Shown in pieces: positions 24,647-34,137 of a DNA stretch of 44,157 nucleotides. This DNA is from Flavobacteriales bacterium. Lineage in GTDB: Bacteria; Bacteroidota; Bacteroidia; Flavobacteriales_F; PHOS-HE28. Location: NCBI GenBank assembly GCA_016710965.1, contig JADJTW010000036.1, forward strand, positions 1 to 44,157. The letters are read 5' to 3'. The stretch's first letter is position 1, and every line of letters begins with the position of its first letter. A model generated the notes under the pieces. The model was not told the origin of the DNA, made no database searches, and saw only the letters and a list, made by a program, of their open reading frames with translations. The translations under genes and the position numbers were made by a program.

Positions 24647-24929
24647 CTCTTTCCAACGGCCGCCTGCATGCTCAACGACCGCCGGTACGCGCCGCTTGGG
24701 GGGCTTCCGGCCCAATGCCTGCCTTGGCGGCTGCAGTTATGCACAGGCGGAATTCGGCATGTGCGCCCGTTGGATCGGCAGGGGCCACTGCCGAAGGTGC
24801 TGAACGAGGACACGCAGCCCCCAAGGGGACAACTTGTGGAAAACCCCACCAAGGTTTTCGACAACCAGCTTATGATATCTTCGTCTCCGCTCACGGAAGG
24901 GTGAGGTATGCCCTTTCGTAAGCCACAAA
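24647..24929 (+). other. Intergenic region upstream of the giant T9SS gene
   Basis: No gene was seen in these 283 bases. It holds TATCTTCG at 24876-24883, a good -7 box with a T-rich stretch about 21 bases upstream. It also has two isolated DnaA-box-like words (TTATGCACA at 24737, TTGTGGAAAA at 24834). Unlike cassettes A to C, no small secreted protein precedes the large gene. Confidence 0.5.
24876..24883 (+). promoter_or_regulatory. Candidate -7 box of the giant T9SS gene
   Basis: TATCTTCG, with TTTTCG at 24855-24860 as a possible -33 element. Transcription would begin near 24890, upstream of all three candidate starts (24930, 24942, 24987). Confidence 0.45.
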
Positions 24930-24986
24930 ATGCCGCGAACCATGGATCGATTCCATACGCCTGACCTCCTGAGCCTATCGAATTCA

Positions 24987-27900
24987 ATGCGGATCCTGGC
25001 CGATGGCCTGAAACGCAGTGGCATTGTCTTCATCCTTCTTGCCGCTTGTGCTTTCAGAGCCGAAGCGCAATGCACCGGGACGGGCATGGGTGCAACAGTG
25101 GCACTCGCCAACGGCGCCTGGACCCCCAACAGTGTTCCGCCCAATATGACCGTGACGTTGACCATGACCACCACATCGGGCTCAACAGCCGCGACCGTTG
25201 CATCCTGCAACCCCGCCCTGGTTGGTGCTACGATCAGTGGCCCCAACGTACCCGGCGGAACCACCATCACGGCTACGGCATGCGCTACTGTTACCCTGAG
25301 CCAAGCCGCGACCGTCACGGGGTCCGCAGCGCACACCTTCATCATGGGCCCATACCCACTGAACTATCCCCCTGCGAACGCAGGCCTTCCTTCGACCACC
25401 TATTGCTCGGTATGCCCCTCTACGTTTACTGCGCCGGTTTGCGCGAACCAGTATTTCAACATCCAAGCCTGTGCAGGCAACCTGTACACCATCAGTCTCT
25501 GCGGTAGCGCCAGCAATGCAGATTTCAGCTTGAGCCTGACCACCACAGGATTCGCTGCAGTTGCGCCGGGGTATTACGGGCAAGCATTCGACAACGATGG
25601 TTGCGGCTTCGCCGGCGGTCCCAGCACCTTGCAGTTCAGCCCTCAAACTTCCGGCATCTACAGGTTCAGGGTCTTCCAGAACGCGTGCGTGGTCAATGCA
25701 TCCCTCTGCGGCACCGTCACCGTCCAGTGCGCCGTACCTCCCCCGCCTCCGAATGATTCGCCTTGCTCGGCCACGGCGCTTCCAGTGCCCATACTGTGCA
25801 ACTACCAATTGACCAATGTGCTCTGGGGTACGACTACAGCGGGTTACCCTAACCCCTCATGCGGCGCTTATGCCGGTCGTGATGTGTGGTACACTGCAGT
25901 GGTGCCTGCTAGCGGGAACTTGCAGGTGCAGGCCACCTTGGTAAGCGCTTCGAGCATCGGCATAGCTGCGTACACCACCCCTGCTTGCAATGCGGCCTCG
26001 GCCAGTTGGTCGCAACTCGCCTGCTCGGGCACCAATCCTTTGGTCTTGGCATTGAGCGGACTGGCCGCCCCTGGTTCCACCGTGTACATCCGCGTTTGGC
26101 CGCAGGGTAACATCAGCAATCAAGGGACATTCAACATCTGTGCGTTCGAGCCGACTCCGCCGTTCAACGATCTGCCCTGCGGGGCCTTCACGCTCACCAC
26201 ACCCACCACGTGCTCCCCGACTTCCTACAATACGGACTTCGCCGGTAACACCACGCCACCAGGGCTCACGGTCGGTGCGCCTTCCTGCGGCACACCCGTC
26301 AACAACGATGTGTGGTTCGAGGTGGTCGTGCCGCCGTCGGGCGCCTTCACCATCAACACGTTCGCAGAGAGCATCACCGACATGTCCATGGCGTGGTATC
26401 GTCTCTCGGTCGGTGGCCAGTTGTGCAATCCGCCGGGCTTCGCCGGCACCATGACCTTGATCGCCTGCAACGACGACCAGTTCGCGCCGACGAACAACAT
26501 GCCGAGGATCAACAGCCAGACCACACTGCCAGCGATCGCTCCGGCCTTGGTACCGGGCGAGACGATCTACATCCGCGTCTGGCCCGAAGGGGCCACATTG
26601 AACGGCACCTTCAGCATTTGCGCCACAGAGAACGTACCTCCACCGAACGATGACCCTTGCGGTGCGATCCCGCTCAATACCTCGCTTACCTGCAATCTGG
26701 TGCCCACGACGAACGAAGGCGCGGGTGTTACTGCGGGCGTCGCCGCTCCAGCGTGCGGATTGCCCATCCAGAACGATGTGTGGTACTCTGTCGTCGTACC
26801 GCCGAACGGGCAGTTGGAGATCAATACGCAAGGCGTTGGGATGACGGATGCGGCACTGGCCCTGTACCAGACCAGCGGGGGGTGCGCACCAGCGAACCTC
26901 AGCTTGGTACCACCTACGAATTGCCAGGTAGGCGGCAGTTCCTTCGGCGCGAGCATGCCGCAACAGTTGTTCGGCGGCTTGGCGCCGGGCAGCACGGTGT
27001 ACGTGCGCGTATGGCGGCAGACCGGCAATGTGGGGCCCTTCAACATCTGTGCGCGACAAACCGCAGCGGCACCGATCACAGGTTGCGACCTGAATACCTC
27101 GGATTCCGGCGGGCCCACGGGCAACTATAGCAACAACGAAGTCTTCGAGCAGACCTTCTGCCCGGTGAACCCCGGCGATGTGGTCGCCATCGACTTCATG
27201 GCTTTCAACACCCAAGCCAACAGCGATTTCCTCACCATTTACAATGGGCCCACCATTGGTTCACCGGTGCTGGGCGTGTTCTCCGGCGGAGCGCTTCCTC
27301 CTGGCTTCGTCTCGAGCCATCCGGGCGGCTGCCTCACCATCCGGTTCACCTCCAACGCCAGTATCGTTGCTCCGGGATTCCAGATCAGCGTATCGTGCGG
27401 ACCACCCTTGCCTCCACAGCCGGCGCCATCCGGCATTTGCGGAACAACCACCTACGACAGCGGTGGTGCCAATGGTGTTTATGCCAACAATGAGGTCATC
27501 ACGCAAACCTTCTGCCCGACCCTGCCTGGCGAGGTCGTTACGATGACGTTCAACATGTTCAGCGTGGAGCAGAATTTCGACTTCCTCACCGTGTTCAACG
27601 GCCCAACGACGGCCTCGCCGATCCTGGGAGGACCCTATACGGGCACGGTGAACCCGGGGACGTTCACCAGCACAGACCCTTCGGGCTGCCTGACGATCCG
27701 CTTCACTTCGGACTTCAGCATCGTTGGAGCGGGTTGGGCGGCTACCCTGCGTTGCGGCTTGCCTCAGCCGCCGCCGCCGCCGCCGCCGCCGCCTTCTGGC
27801 ATTTGCGGTTCCACGGTATATGATCCGGGCGGACCGGGTGGTTCATTCACCACAGGAGCACCGCTGCCCGGCAATTACAGCAATGCGACGAACCAGAACC

Positions 27901-29745
27901 CGAACAACTTCGGAGGGTACAACTGCTGGCCGTACACATGCCTCGGTGGCGGAGCAACTGTGCCACCAGGCCAGCCGCTCTGGTCCCAGACCTATTGCCC
28001 GGTCATCGCAGGCGATGCGGTGACCTTGACCTTCATCAGCCTGAACATGGAGTTCGGTTGGGACAACGTGTACATCTACAACGGACCAGTTGTGTCCCCG
28101 AACAATGCGAACGGCACGCAGTTCCTTAGCGGGAACGGCCTGCCCACATGCGGGGGTCCTGCCGGTTGGTGCAACCAGACACTGGGCGCGGGCGGCTTTA
28201 CGGGCACAGCCAACCCAGGGTCTTTCACCTCCACCCACCCGAGCGGCTGCCTCACCATTGCTATGACCAGCGATGACATCTACAACAGTGCGGGTTGGGA
28301 GGCCACCATCTCCTGCCAGTCCGGGTTCAACCCAAGCGCACAGTGCATCTATGCCCTGCGCATGTACGATGCCTTCGGCGACGGTTGGGCCGGATCAACG
28401 ATTACCGTGGTGATCAACGGCGGAACGCCCAGCTACTACACGGTGCAATCGGGCTCCTTCGATCAGGTGCTCATCAGCGCCAACAACGGCGACAACATCT
28501 CCATCACGTACAGCGGCCTTGGCTATTTCGCCGGCGACAACTCCTGGACCTTCGACTTGGTGGGGGCACAATACCCCCAATACAACAGCGCCATACCAGC
28601 GGTTTCTGGCAACTACACCTTCACGGTCAACTGCTCCACTCCTCCTCGCCCCACAGCAGGATTGCCCTGGCGCGACCGTGCTGTGCAATGGCAATGCGGT
28701 GGTCATGCAATCGAACAACATAGGCAGCGTGGGCGACCTCACCTCCACCAGCGGCGGTTGCTTGAGCATCTACGAAGAGCAAGGCAAGTGGTACACCTTC
28801 ACTGCGGGCACCACCGGCAGCATGGGCTTCACCATCGTTCCCACTGGTGCCACGGACATCAACTTCGCTGTCTGGGGTCCGTTCACGAACCAATCGTTGC
28901 CCGCAACCATCTGCGCTCCGTTGGGGGCGCCCATCCGTTGCTCGTTCGCTTCCGCAGCCAGCACCTTCGCTGCTACGGGCAGCTACAATACGGGCATGGG
29001 ATCGCTCGCCTATTCGGCTCCACAGTTCAACCCGCCCGGCACGGTCACCTCGCAGCCGATTGGCGGCAATGGATGGGTACCTGGCATCAACCCGGCCGTC
29101 GGCGATGTGTATCTGCTCTATGTGAGCAACGCCACGAGCAACAGCACGGCCGCGACGATCAACTGGACCGGTACCGGCGTGGTGGATTGCGTGATCCTGC
29201 CGGTGGAGCTCCTGAGCTTCGATGCAGAAGCTGTCCAGTCGCACGTCGATGTAAAGTGGACCACCGGTTCAGAGCAGAACAGCGCCTGGTTCAATGTCCA
29301 GCGTTCCGCCGATGGCATCTCGTTCTTCACCATCGGTCGCGTGAACGCGGCAGGCCACAGCAACTCTGCGGTGGACTACCTGTACAAGGACCTCTCGCCG
29401 CTCCCCGGCTTGAGCTACTACCGCCTGGAGCAGGTGGACGTGAACAGCAGCACGGAACTCTCGCACATGGTGCCGGTCTTCTTCAAGGGAGGTGGCGCAC
29501 TGCACGTGTATCCGAACCCGGCCAGGGACGAACTGAACGTGACCGTCGAACTTCAGAACAGCGGCTACTACGACTGGCAGGTGCTCGATGCCTCCGGCCG
29601 GACCGTGCTGAAGGGAGGAAAAGCGTTCGAAGCAGGCACACAGCGTTTGGTGCTGGCTCTTCCTGGCCTCGAAGCCGGTGCTTACCAGCTGTTCTTGCGT
29701 CAAGCTGGAGCCGAGTGCGGCAGAGCACGCTTCGTGAAGCAGTAG
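24987..29745 (+). CDS. Giant modular T9SS-sorted protein with three CUB-like domains (one frameshift near 28650)
   Basis: ATG 24987 puts the signal peptide (ending AEAQC) at the N-terminus; 24930 and 24942 are alternatives. Modules: the N-terminal domain shared with 3958 and 21197; three PPC-like units (25743-26155, 26156-26630, 26634-27065; PCGAFTLTTPTTC, NDVWYSVVVPPNGQ, VYVRVWRQTGNVG); three CUB-like domains (27085-27405, 27430-27760, 27797-28320; YSNNEVFEQTFCPVNPGDVV, SDFLTIYNGP, HPGGCLTIRFTSN) with a polyproline linker before the third; a GDGW module (CIYALRMYDAFGDGWAG); then, after a one-base shift near 28650, a GGCLSIYEEQGKWYTF/DINFAVWGP module, an Fn3-like domain and a sorting domain (VYPNPARDELNVTV to RFVKQ). 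Unshifted, the frame runs to 29798 with an unrelated tail. Total is about 1,590 residues. CUB folds often mediate protein or glycan contacts. Confidence 0.85.
27768..27793 (+). repeat. (CCG)n microsatellite in a polyproline linker
   Basis: Eight CCG triplets plus CC encode nine consecutive prolines between the second and third CUB-like domains. Length change would stay in frame. Confidence 0.85.
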
Positions 29746-29759
29746 GCGCACTGATCCTT

Positions 29760-29779
29760 GTCGGCACCCCGGTGCCGAC
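29760..29779 (+). terminator. Palindromic hairpin after the giant T9SS gene
   Basis: GTCGGCACC-CC-GGTGCCGAC lies between the stop at 29745 and the start at 29795. There is no clear T-run. Confidence 0.55.
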
Positions 29780-29782
29780 GGT

Positions 29783-29790
29783 ACCTTCGT
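29783..29790 (+). promoter_or_regulatory. Candidate -7 box
   Basis: TACCTTCG directly after the hairpin and 4 bases before ATG 29795. If used, the mRNA would be leaderless or start at the upstream GTG (29789). Confidence 0.25.
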
Positions 29791-29794
29791 GGCG

Positions 29795-30382
29795 ATGACG
29801 CGCTGGCTTTCACGCTCGGGCCTTTTCGTGCTGCTCGCACTGCTTCCCCTACTGCGTGGCGTAGGCAGCAGCGTGCCTCCCGCGGCCACCTACACCTTCG
29901 GGCTGAGCCTGATGACCGGCATGAACAGCGAACTCTTCACGCTCTTCATCGTGAAGGAATTCGAGGGCGCCGTGATCGCAACCGAGCCGATAACGCGCGG
30001 CCAGTTCGTGCTGCAGGCGCAAGGCGCCGTAGCCAGCAAGGCCAATCCCGAAGGCATCAACCTGTTCCGGAAGTACCAGGTGAATTCGTGCCTGCCACCG
30101 GAGCACCTGGCGGATGGCCGCGTGGTGATGACCGATTGCGGCGTGTTCGACGAGCTCTGGAAGCTGCGATTCTGGGAATACCCGTTCCGGCTGAGCGAAG
30201 GACAGCACCCGGGCAAGGGCTGGTCCGAGGACCCGAACCGGCCATCGGCACGGCAGCAGCTCCTGCTTTCGGATTATGGCATCCTGTACATGCACAGCAT
30301 GGCGAAAGGCGAGGATGCCTTCCGTTTGCTGCGCGATGTGAGCGATAGCAGCTGGGTAGACAACTACCGCAAAGGCTACTGA
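29795..30382 (+). CDS. Conserved-looking secreted hypothetical protein
   Basis: Counted from ATG 29795 the protein is 195 residues (an in-frame GTG lies at 29789). It has an N-terminal hydrophobic segment (FVLLALLPLLRGVG) that is a signal peptide or anchor, then a soluble region without repeats: YTFGLSLMTGMNSELFTLFI, REFs such as EPITRGQFVLQAQG, FWEYPFRLSEGQHPGKGWSE, QQLLLSDYGILYMH and a Trp/Tyr-rich end. The composition is balanced, unlike the Gly/Thr/Asn-rich T9SS proteins, and there is no sorting domain. I do not recognise the family. meaB starts nine bases after its stop, so they may share a transcript, but this does not reveal a function. Confidence 0.75.
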   Translation: MTRWLSRSGLFVLLALLPLLRGVGSSVPPAATYTFGLSLMTGMNSELFTLFIVKEFEGAVIATEPITRGQFVLQAQGAVASKANPEGINLFRKYQVNSCLPPEHLADGRVVMTDCGVFDELWKLRFWEYPFRLSEGQHPGKGWSEDPNRPSARQQLLLSDYGILYMHSMAKGEDAFRLLRDVSDSSWVDNYRKGY

Positions 30383-30391
30383 GCGCCATCC

Positions 30392-31384
30392 ATGGAAGGC
30401 GCATCCGTTCTCTTCGATCAATTGCGCCAGGGCGATCGCGCGGCGTTGGGGCGCGCGATCACATTGATCGAGAGCGAACGCGATGCCGATGCACGACCAG
30501 CTCGCGAACTGGTGGAACGCTGCCTTCCACTGAGCGGGAAGAGCTTGCGGCTTGGCGTCACGGGCATACCCGGTGTGGGCAAAAGCACCTTAATCGATGC
30601 GCTCGGCACGTGGTTCATCGCAGAGGCGCATCATGTGGCCGTGCTGGCCATCGACCCCAGCAGTGCGCGCAGCGGCGGCAGCATCCTGGGCGACAAGACA
30701 CGCATGGATAAGCTAGCGGTACACGACGCAGCCTTCATCCGTCCTTCTGCTGCCGCTGGCAACCTCGGCGGCGTGGCGCGCCGCACGCGTGAAGCGATCA
30801 TCCTCTGCGAGGCGGCGGGATACGACCGCATCCTGGTGGAAACGGTGGGCACCGGGCAGAACGAGTTGGAAGTGGAGCGCATGACCGACCTGAACCTGCT
30901 GCTGATGATCGCCGGTGCCGGCGACGAGCTGCAAGGCATCAAACGCGGGATCATGGAAAGCGCCGACCTTATCGCATTCACCAAGGCCGATGGCGCAGCA
31001 CGCGAACGCGCGGAAGCCGCCATGCGCGAACTGCGGAATGCCATCGGGTTGCTGCCCGTGCGGCCCAGCGGACGCGCCACTGAACTGATGCTCACCAGCG
31101 CACTGAGCGGAGAGGGCATTCCCGAACTGGGCCTTCGCATCGAAGCGTTGCATGAGCAGGACCGCCTGACGGGCTTGCTTCATCAGCATCGCAACGAACA
31201 AGGGCTCCACTGGATGCGGCAGGCGATCGACATGGGCTTGCGCGCGGCATTCGAGCGGGACGAGCATGTGGCAAGGGCCATGCGCGCCGTGCAGGATGAA
31301 GTGCGCGAAGGGAAGAAGAGCCCCTTTGCCGCAGCGGATGAACTGCTCGCCCTGTTCAGAAGAGGCGCCGCGCCTCTTCCTTGA
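30392..31384 (+). CDS. meaB: MeaB/ArgK family GTPase, methylmalonyl-CoA mutase chaperone
   Basis: The product is 330 residues. G3E-family P-loop motifs are complete: GIPGVGKST at residues 58-66, AIDPSSARSGGSILGDKTRM after it, ETVGTGQNELEVERMTDL (Walker B region, about 150-167) and TKAD at 197-200 as the base-specificity motif. MeaB guards adenosylcobalamin-dependent methylmalonyl-CoA mutase by gating cofactor loading and removing damaged cofactor, with GTP hydrolysis. The mutase genes are not in the window, so in this organism they lie elsewhere. The 3' end overlaps the convergent DUF7935 gene by 29 bases. Confidence 0.93.
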   Translation: MEGASVLFDQLRQGDRAALGRAITLIESERDADARPARELVERCLPLSGKSLRLGVTGIPGVGKSTLIDALGTWFIAEAHHVAVLAIDPSSARSGGSILGDKTRMDKLAVHDAAFIRPSAAAGNLGGVARRTREAIILCEAAGYDRILVETVGTGQNELEVERMTDLNLLLMIAGAGDELQGIKRGIMESADLIAFTKADGAARERAEAAMRELRNAIGLLPVRPSGRATELMLTSALSGEGIPELGLRIEALHEQDRLTGLLHQHRNEQGLHWMRQAIDMGLRAAFERDEHVARAMRAVQDEVREGKKSPFAAADELLALFRRGAAPLP

Positions 31385-31880
31385 TCGCCACCAGCGCCTC
31401 CTGCGATGGCGTGTGAGAGAGGCGCGCGACATTCTCGAAGATCTTGCGACTGAGGTCGGTGGCCGATGGCCCGTCGCCCACCTGGTCGAAGCTGAGGTTC
31501 ACCAAGCGTATCGTCTCCTCCTTGGCTTGCTTCACCCGCGCCCACGCCCGGTCGCTGACATATACCTGCTGCGTTATGTTGTGCTCGTACTCCTCACGGA
31601 TGGTGGCTACCAGCGCCTGTTGCAGGTCGCGCGCATCCATGCTGCTCGCATGCACACGCAGCACGAGCGGGCCGGGCTGGATCCGCTCGAGCAACAAGGT
31701 GATGCGCTCGTAGGCCTGGAGCCGCAGCGGTAGTACCTGCTTGTGATCCTCCTTCTTCAGCTCGGCCAGCCGCTCGCTCATGCGTGCGCCCATGAACTGC
31801 TTGATCAGATAGAACGCGGTGAGGAAGACCACCACGCTGGGCAGCACGGCCACCAGGACTTGTACCACGGGATCGTTCAT
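31356..31880 (-). CDS. DUF7935 membrane-anchored protein
   Basis: ATG 31880 gives 174 residues. An N-terminal transmembrane helix (VQVLVAVLPSVVVFLTAFYL) is followed by a soluble helical domain: MSERLAELKKEDHKQVLPLR, LQAYERITLLLERIQPGPLV, LVATIREEYEHNITQQVYVS, WARVKQAKEETIRLVNL, ending KEEARRLF. The phrase LPLRLQAYERITLLLERI and the EYEHNITQQ segment are what I remember of the Bacteroidota family DUF7935. No biochemical function is known. It is divergent from the aminotransferase operon (81 bases between starts) and overlaps meaB at the 3' end. Confidence 0.8.
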   Translation of the reverse strand: MNDPVVQVLVAVLPSVVVFLTAFYLIKQFMGARMSERLAELKKEDHKQVLPLRLQAYERITLLLERIQPGPLVLRVHASSMDARDLQQALVATIREEYEHNITQQVYVSDRAWARVKQAKEETIRLVNLSFDQVGDGPSATDLSRKIFENVARLSHTPSQEALVAIKEEARRLF

Positions 31881-31942
31881 CGTGCAAAAAACGGTGGACG
31901 AATATCGGGAACCCGCACGGCAACGTGCGAAAACCGCTTCGT

Positions 31943-31950
31943 TAGCTTCG
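31943..31950 (+). promoter_or_regulatory. Candidate -7 box of the aminotransferase-menG operon
   Basis: TAGCTTCG lies 11 bases before ATG 31962, the same octamer as at 3931. The leader would be only a few bases long. Confidence 0.4.
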
Positions 31951-31961
31951 CGCCGTTGCCC

Positions 31962-33146
31962 ATGCACCTCTCCCCTGTCGCCGCCGCCATCGTGGAACCA
32001 GCCACCCTGCTGATGGCACGGCGCTGCCGGGAGTTGCGGGCCCAGGGCAAGGATGTCATCGACCTCAGCCTGGGCGAACCCGACCATGACCCGCCTGCCT
32101 TCGCGCTCGAAGCGGCCCACGAAGCCCTGCGCGGGCCCTGGCACAAGTACACGCCGGTGAACGGCTACCTGGATGTGCGCCAGGCCATCGCGCACAAGTT
32201 CAAGCGCGACAACGGTCTCGAATACACTGCCGACCAGATCGTGATCAGCACCGGCGCCAAGCACAGTATCATGAATGCCGTCATGAGCCTGTGCGGACCA
32301 GGTGACGAGGTAGTGATCCCCGCGCCCTATTGGGTGAGCTACAGTGAGCAGGTGCGCCTCGCGGGTGCCACACCGGTGATCGTCACCAGCACGTTGGAGG
32401 AGGATTGGAAAGCACCGGTGGAACGGATCGCCGCAGCCATCACACCGCGCACGCGCCTGCTCATGTTCAGCTCGCCATGCAATCCGAGCGGTTCGGTAAT
32501 GGCACGGCAGGAGCTTGAAGCGCTGGCCGACGTGGTGCGCGAGCACTCCGAGCTGTACGTGATCGCTGATGAGATCTACGAGCACATCGTCTTCGACGGC
32601 GAGCACGTGAGCTTCGCGTCGCTGCCCGGGATGTCGGAACGCACTATCACTGTGAACGGCCTGAGCAAGGCCTTCGCGCTCACCGGTTGGCGCATCGGAT
32701 ACATCGGCGCGCCCTTGTGGATCGCGCAGGCATGCACCAAGGTGCAGGGACAATTCACTTCTGGAGCCAACAGCATCGCGCAGCGGGTGGCAAAGGCTTG
32801 TGTCGAAGCGGATCCCGGTCAACTGACGCCGATGCGGGATGATTTCCTTCGTCGTCGCGACCTCACGCTCGCGGCGTTGGGTAAGATCCCCGGTTGGCGT
32901 TGCAATGTTCCGCAAGGCGCATTCTACCTGATGCCCGATGTGCGTGCCTCGATCGACGGCCGCACGATGAAAGGCTCGGTGGACCTGAGCCTCTACCTGC
33001 TCGATACCGCCGGTGTAAGCCTCGTTGAAGGACGCTCCTTCGGCGCCGAGGGAACCCTGCGGATCAGCTACGCCACCAGCGATACCAAGCTGGTTGAAGC
33101 CATGGACCGGGTGGCCAAGGCCATCGCACTGCTCGGTCGCGCATGA
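31962..33146 (+). CDS. Class I PLP-dependent aminotransferase (aspartate aminotransferase type)
   Basis: Starting at ATG 31962 (the frame is open further upstream but without homology) the product is 394 residues. Motifs: IDLSLGEPDHDPPAFALEA, YTPVNGYLDVRQAIA, STGAKHSIMNAVMSLCGPGD, APYWVSYSEQVRLAGATPV, FSSPCNPSGSVMARQELEAL, VIADEIYEHIVFDGEH, the PLP lysine Lys236 in VNGLSKAFALTGWRIGYIGA, and the substrate-binding Arg in GTLRISYATSD. This is the pattern of subgroup I-gamma aspartate aminotransferases, which convert aspartate and 2-oxoglutarate to oxaloacetate and glutamate. The TGA overlaps the next ATG (ATGA), the start of a three-gene overlapping operon. Confidence 0.92.
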   Translation: MHLSPVAAAIVEPATLLMARRCRELRAQGKDVIDLSLGEPDHDPPAFALEAAHEALRGPWHKYTPVNGYLDVRQAIAHKFKRDNGLEYTADQIVISTGAKHSIMNAVMSLCGPGDEVVIPAPYWVSYSEQVRLAGATPVIVTSTLEEDWKAPVERIAAAITPRTRLLMFSSPCNPSGSVMARQELEALADVVREHSELYVIADEIYEHIVFDGEHVSFASLPGMSERTITVNGLSKAFALTGWRIGYIGAPLWIAQACTKVQGQFTSGANSIAQRVAKACVEADPGQLTPMRDDFLRRRDLTLAALGKIPGWRCNVPQGAFYLMPDVRASIDGRTMKGSVDLSLYLLDTAGVSLVEGRSFGAEGTLRISYATSDTKLVEAMDRVAKAIALLGRA

Positions 33147-34137
33147 GCATCGACACCTTCCTGGAGAAAGCCGGACGCACCACGGTACTGGTGGTGGGCG
33201 ATGTGATGGTGGATGCCTACCTCTGGGGACGGATCGACCGCATTTCACCGGAAGCACCCGTACCGGTCGTGCAGGTCACCGAACGCAGCGCACGACTTGG
33301 TGGTGCGGCGAACGTGGCCCTCAACCTGAAAGCGCTCGGCGCAACGCCCATCGTGGTGAGCGTGGTGGGCGATGACGACAACGCGACGCTGTTGTTGAAG
33401 CTCTTCGCTGAGCAAGGGCTCGATACCCGTGGCCTCATGCGATCGGCCACGCGTCGCACGACCGTGAAGACGCGCGTGATCAGCGCTCAACAGCATGTGG
33501 TGCGCGTGGACGAAGAGCAGGACGATGACCTCTCTCTGCCGCCGACGCGGGGCGCGTGGTGGATACGGTCGGCGCACTGATGAGAACCACCAGGCCCGGT
33601 GTGCTCGTCTTCGAGGATTACAACAAGGGCGTGCTCTCCGAAACAGTCATTTCAGGCGCCATCGCAGCTGCGAAGAACGCCGGTGTGCCCACGGCCGTGG
33701 ACCCCAAGAAGAAGAACTTCTTCGCCTATCGCGGTGTTGACTTGTTCAAACCCAACCTGAAGGAATTGCGCGAAGGCCTCAAGACCGATGTGGAACCGAC
33801 CGATACCGCGAGCGTGCAGCGTGCCGTTGAGGCGCTGGAGGAGAAGCTCGGCAACCGCATGTCCATGGTCACCATGAGCGAGCACGGCGCCTACATCCAT
33901 GGAGCCGACGACGCGCATCGCGCAGCCGCGCACCCCCGCACCATCATCGACGTGAGCGGCGCGGGCGACACGGTGATCGCGGTCGCTGCGCTGGCACTGG
34001 CGCACGGCCTTTCGGCGCAGAACATCGTGGAGCTATCGAACCTCGCGGGCGGACTGGTGTGCGAAGAAGTGGGCGTGGCCCCCATCGATCGGGAACGCTT
34101 CCGCAGCGAGTGCGAACGACTGGGGCTGCCCGCATGA
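33143..34137 (+). CDS. rfaE1: D-glycero-beta-D-manno-heptose-7-phosphate kinase (PfkB family), one frameshift
   Basis: The N-terminal part (33143 to about 33530) reads VGDVMVDAYLWGRIDRISPE followed by APVPVVQV and LGGAANVALNLKALGA, typical of the kinase half of HldE/RfaE. The rest (about 33545-34137) has GVLVFEDYNKGVLSETVI, AVDPKKKNFFAYRGVDLFKP, and the PfkB anion-hole motif DVSGAGDTVIAVAALALA. The two parts are out of frame at a (CT)4 tract (33530-33537): removing one CT gives DLSAADAGRVVDTVGAL and restores 331 residues. The kinase phosphorylates heptose-7-phosphate at C1 on the way to ADP-heptose for LPS core. The nucleotidyltransferase domain is absent, as usual in this phylum. Both ends overlap neighbours by ATGA. 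Confidence 0.87.

Noticed and set aside
24737..24843. DnaA-box-like words TTATGCACA and TTGTGGAAAA, considered as a replication origin
   Set aside because: Only two isolated sites about 90 bases apart, with no AT-rich unwinding region beyond a short stretch and no dnaA or other origin genes nearby.
27768..27793. (CCG)n tract as a phase-variable switch
   Set aside because: It is a triplet repeat inside a polyproline linker, so changes in length keep the frame and cannot switch the gene off.
16000..30000. CRISPR array or other regular short repeats in the repeat-rich middle of the window
   Set aside because: The repetition is at protein-module level (about 100-200 codons) with diverged DNA; no regularly spaced 20-40-base repeats were found.
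33143..33580. Two separate sugar kinase genes at 33143-33580 and 33556-34137
   Set aside because: The first lacks the catalytic C-terminal motif and the second lacks the substrate-binding N-terminus. Together they make exactly one PfkB-family heptose kinase, with overlaps to both neighbours.
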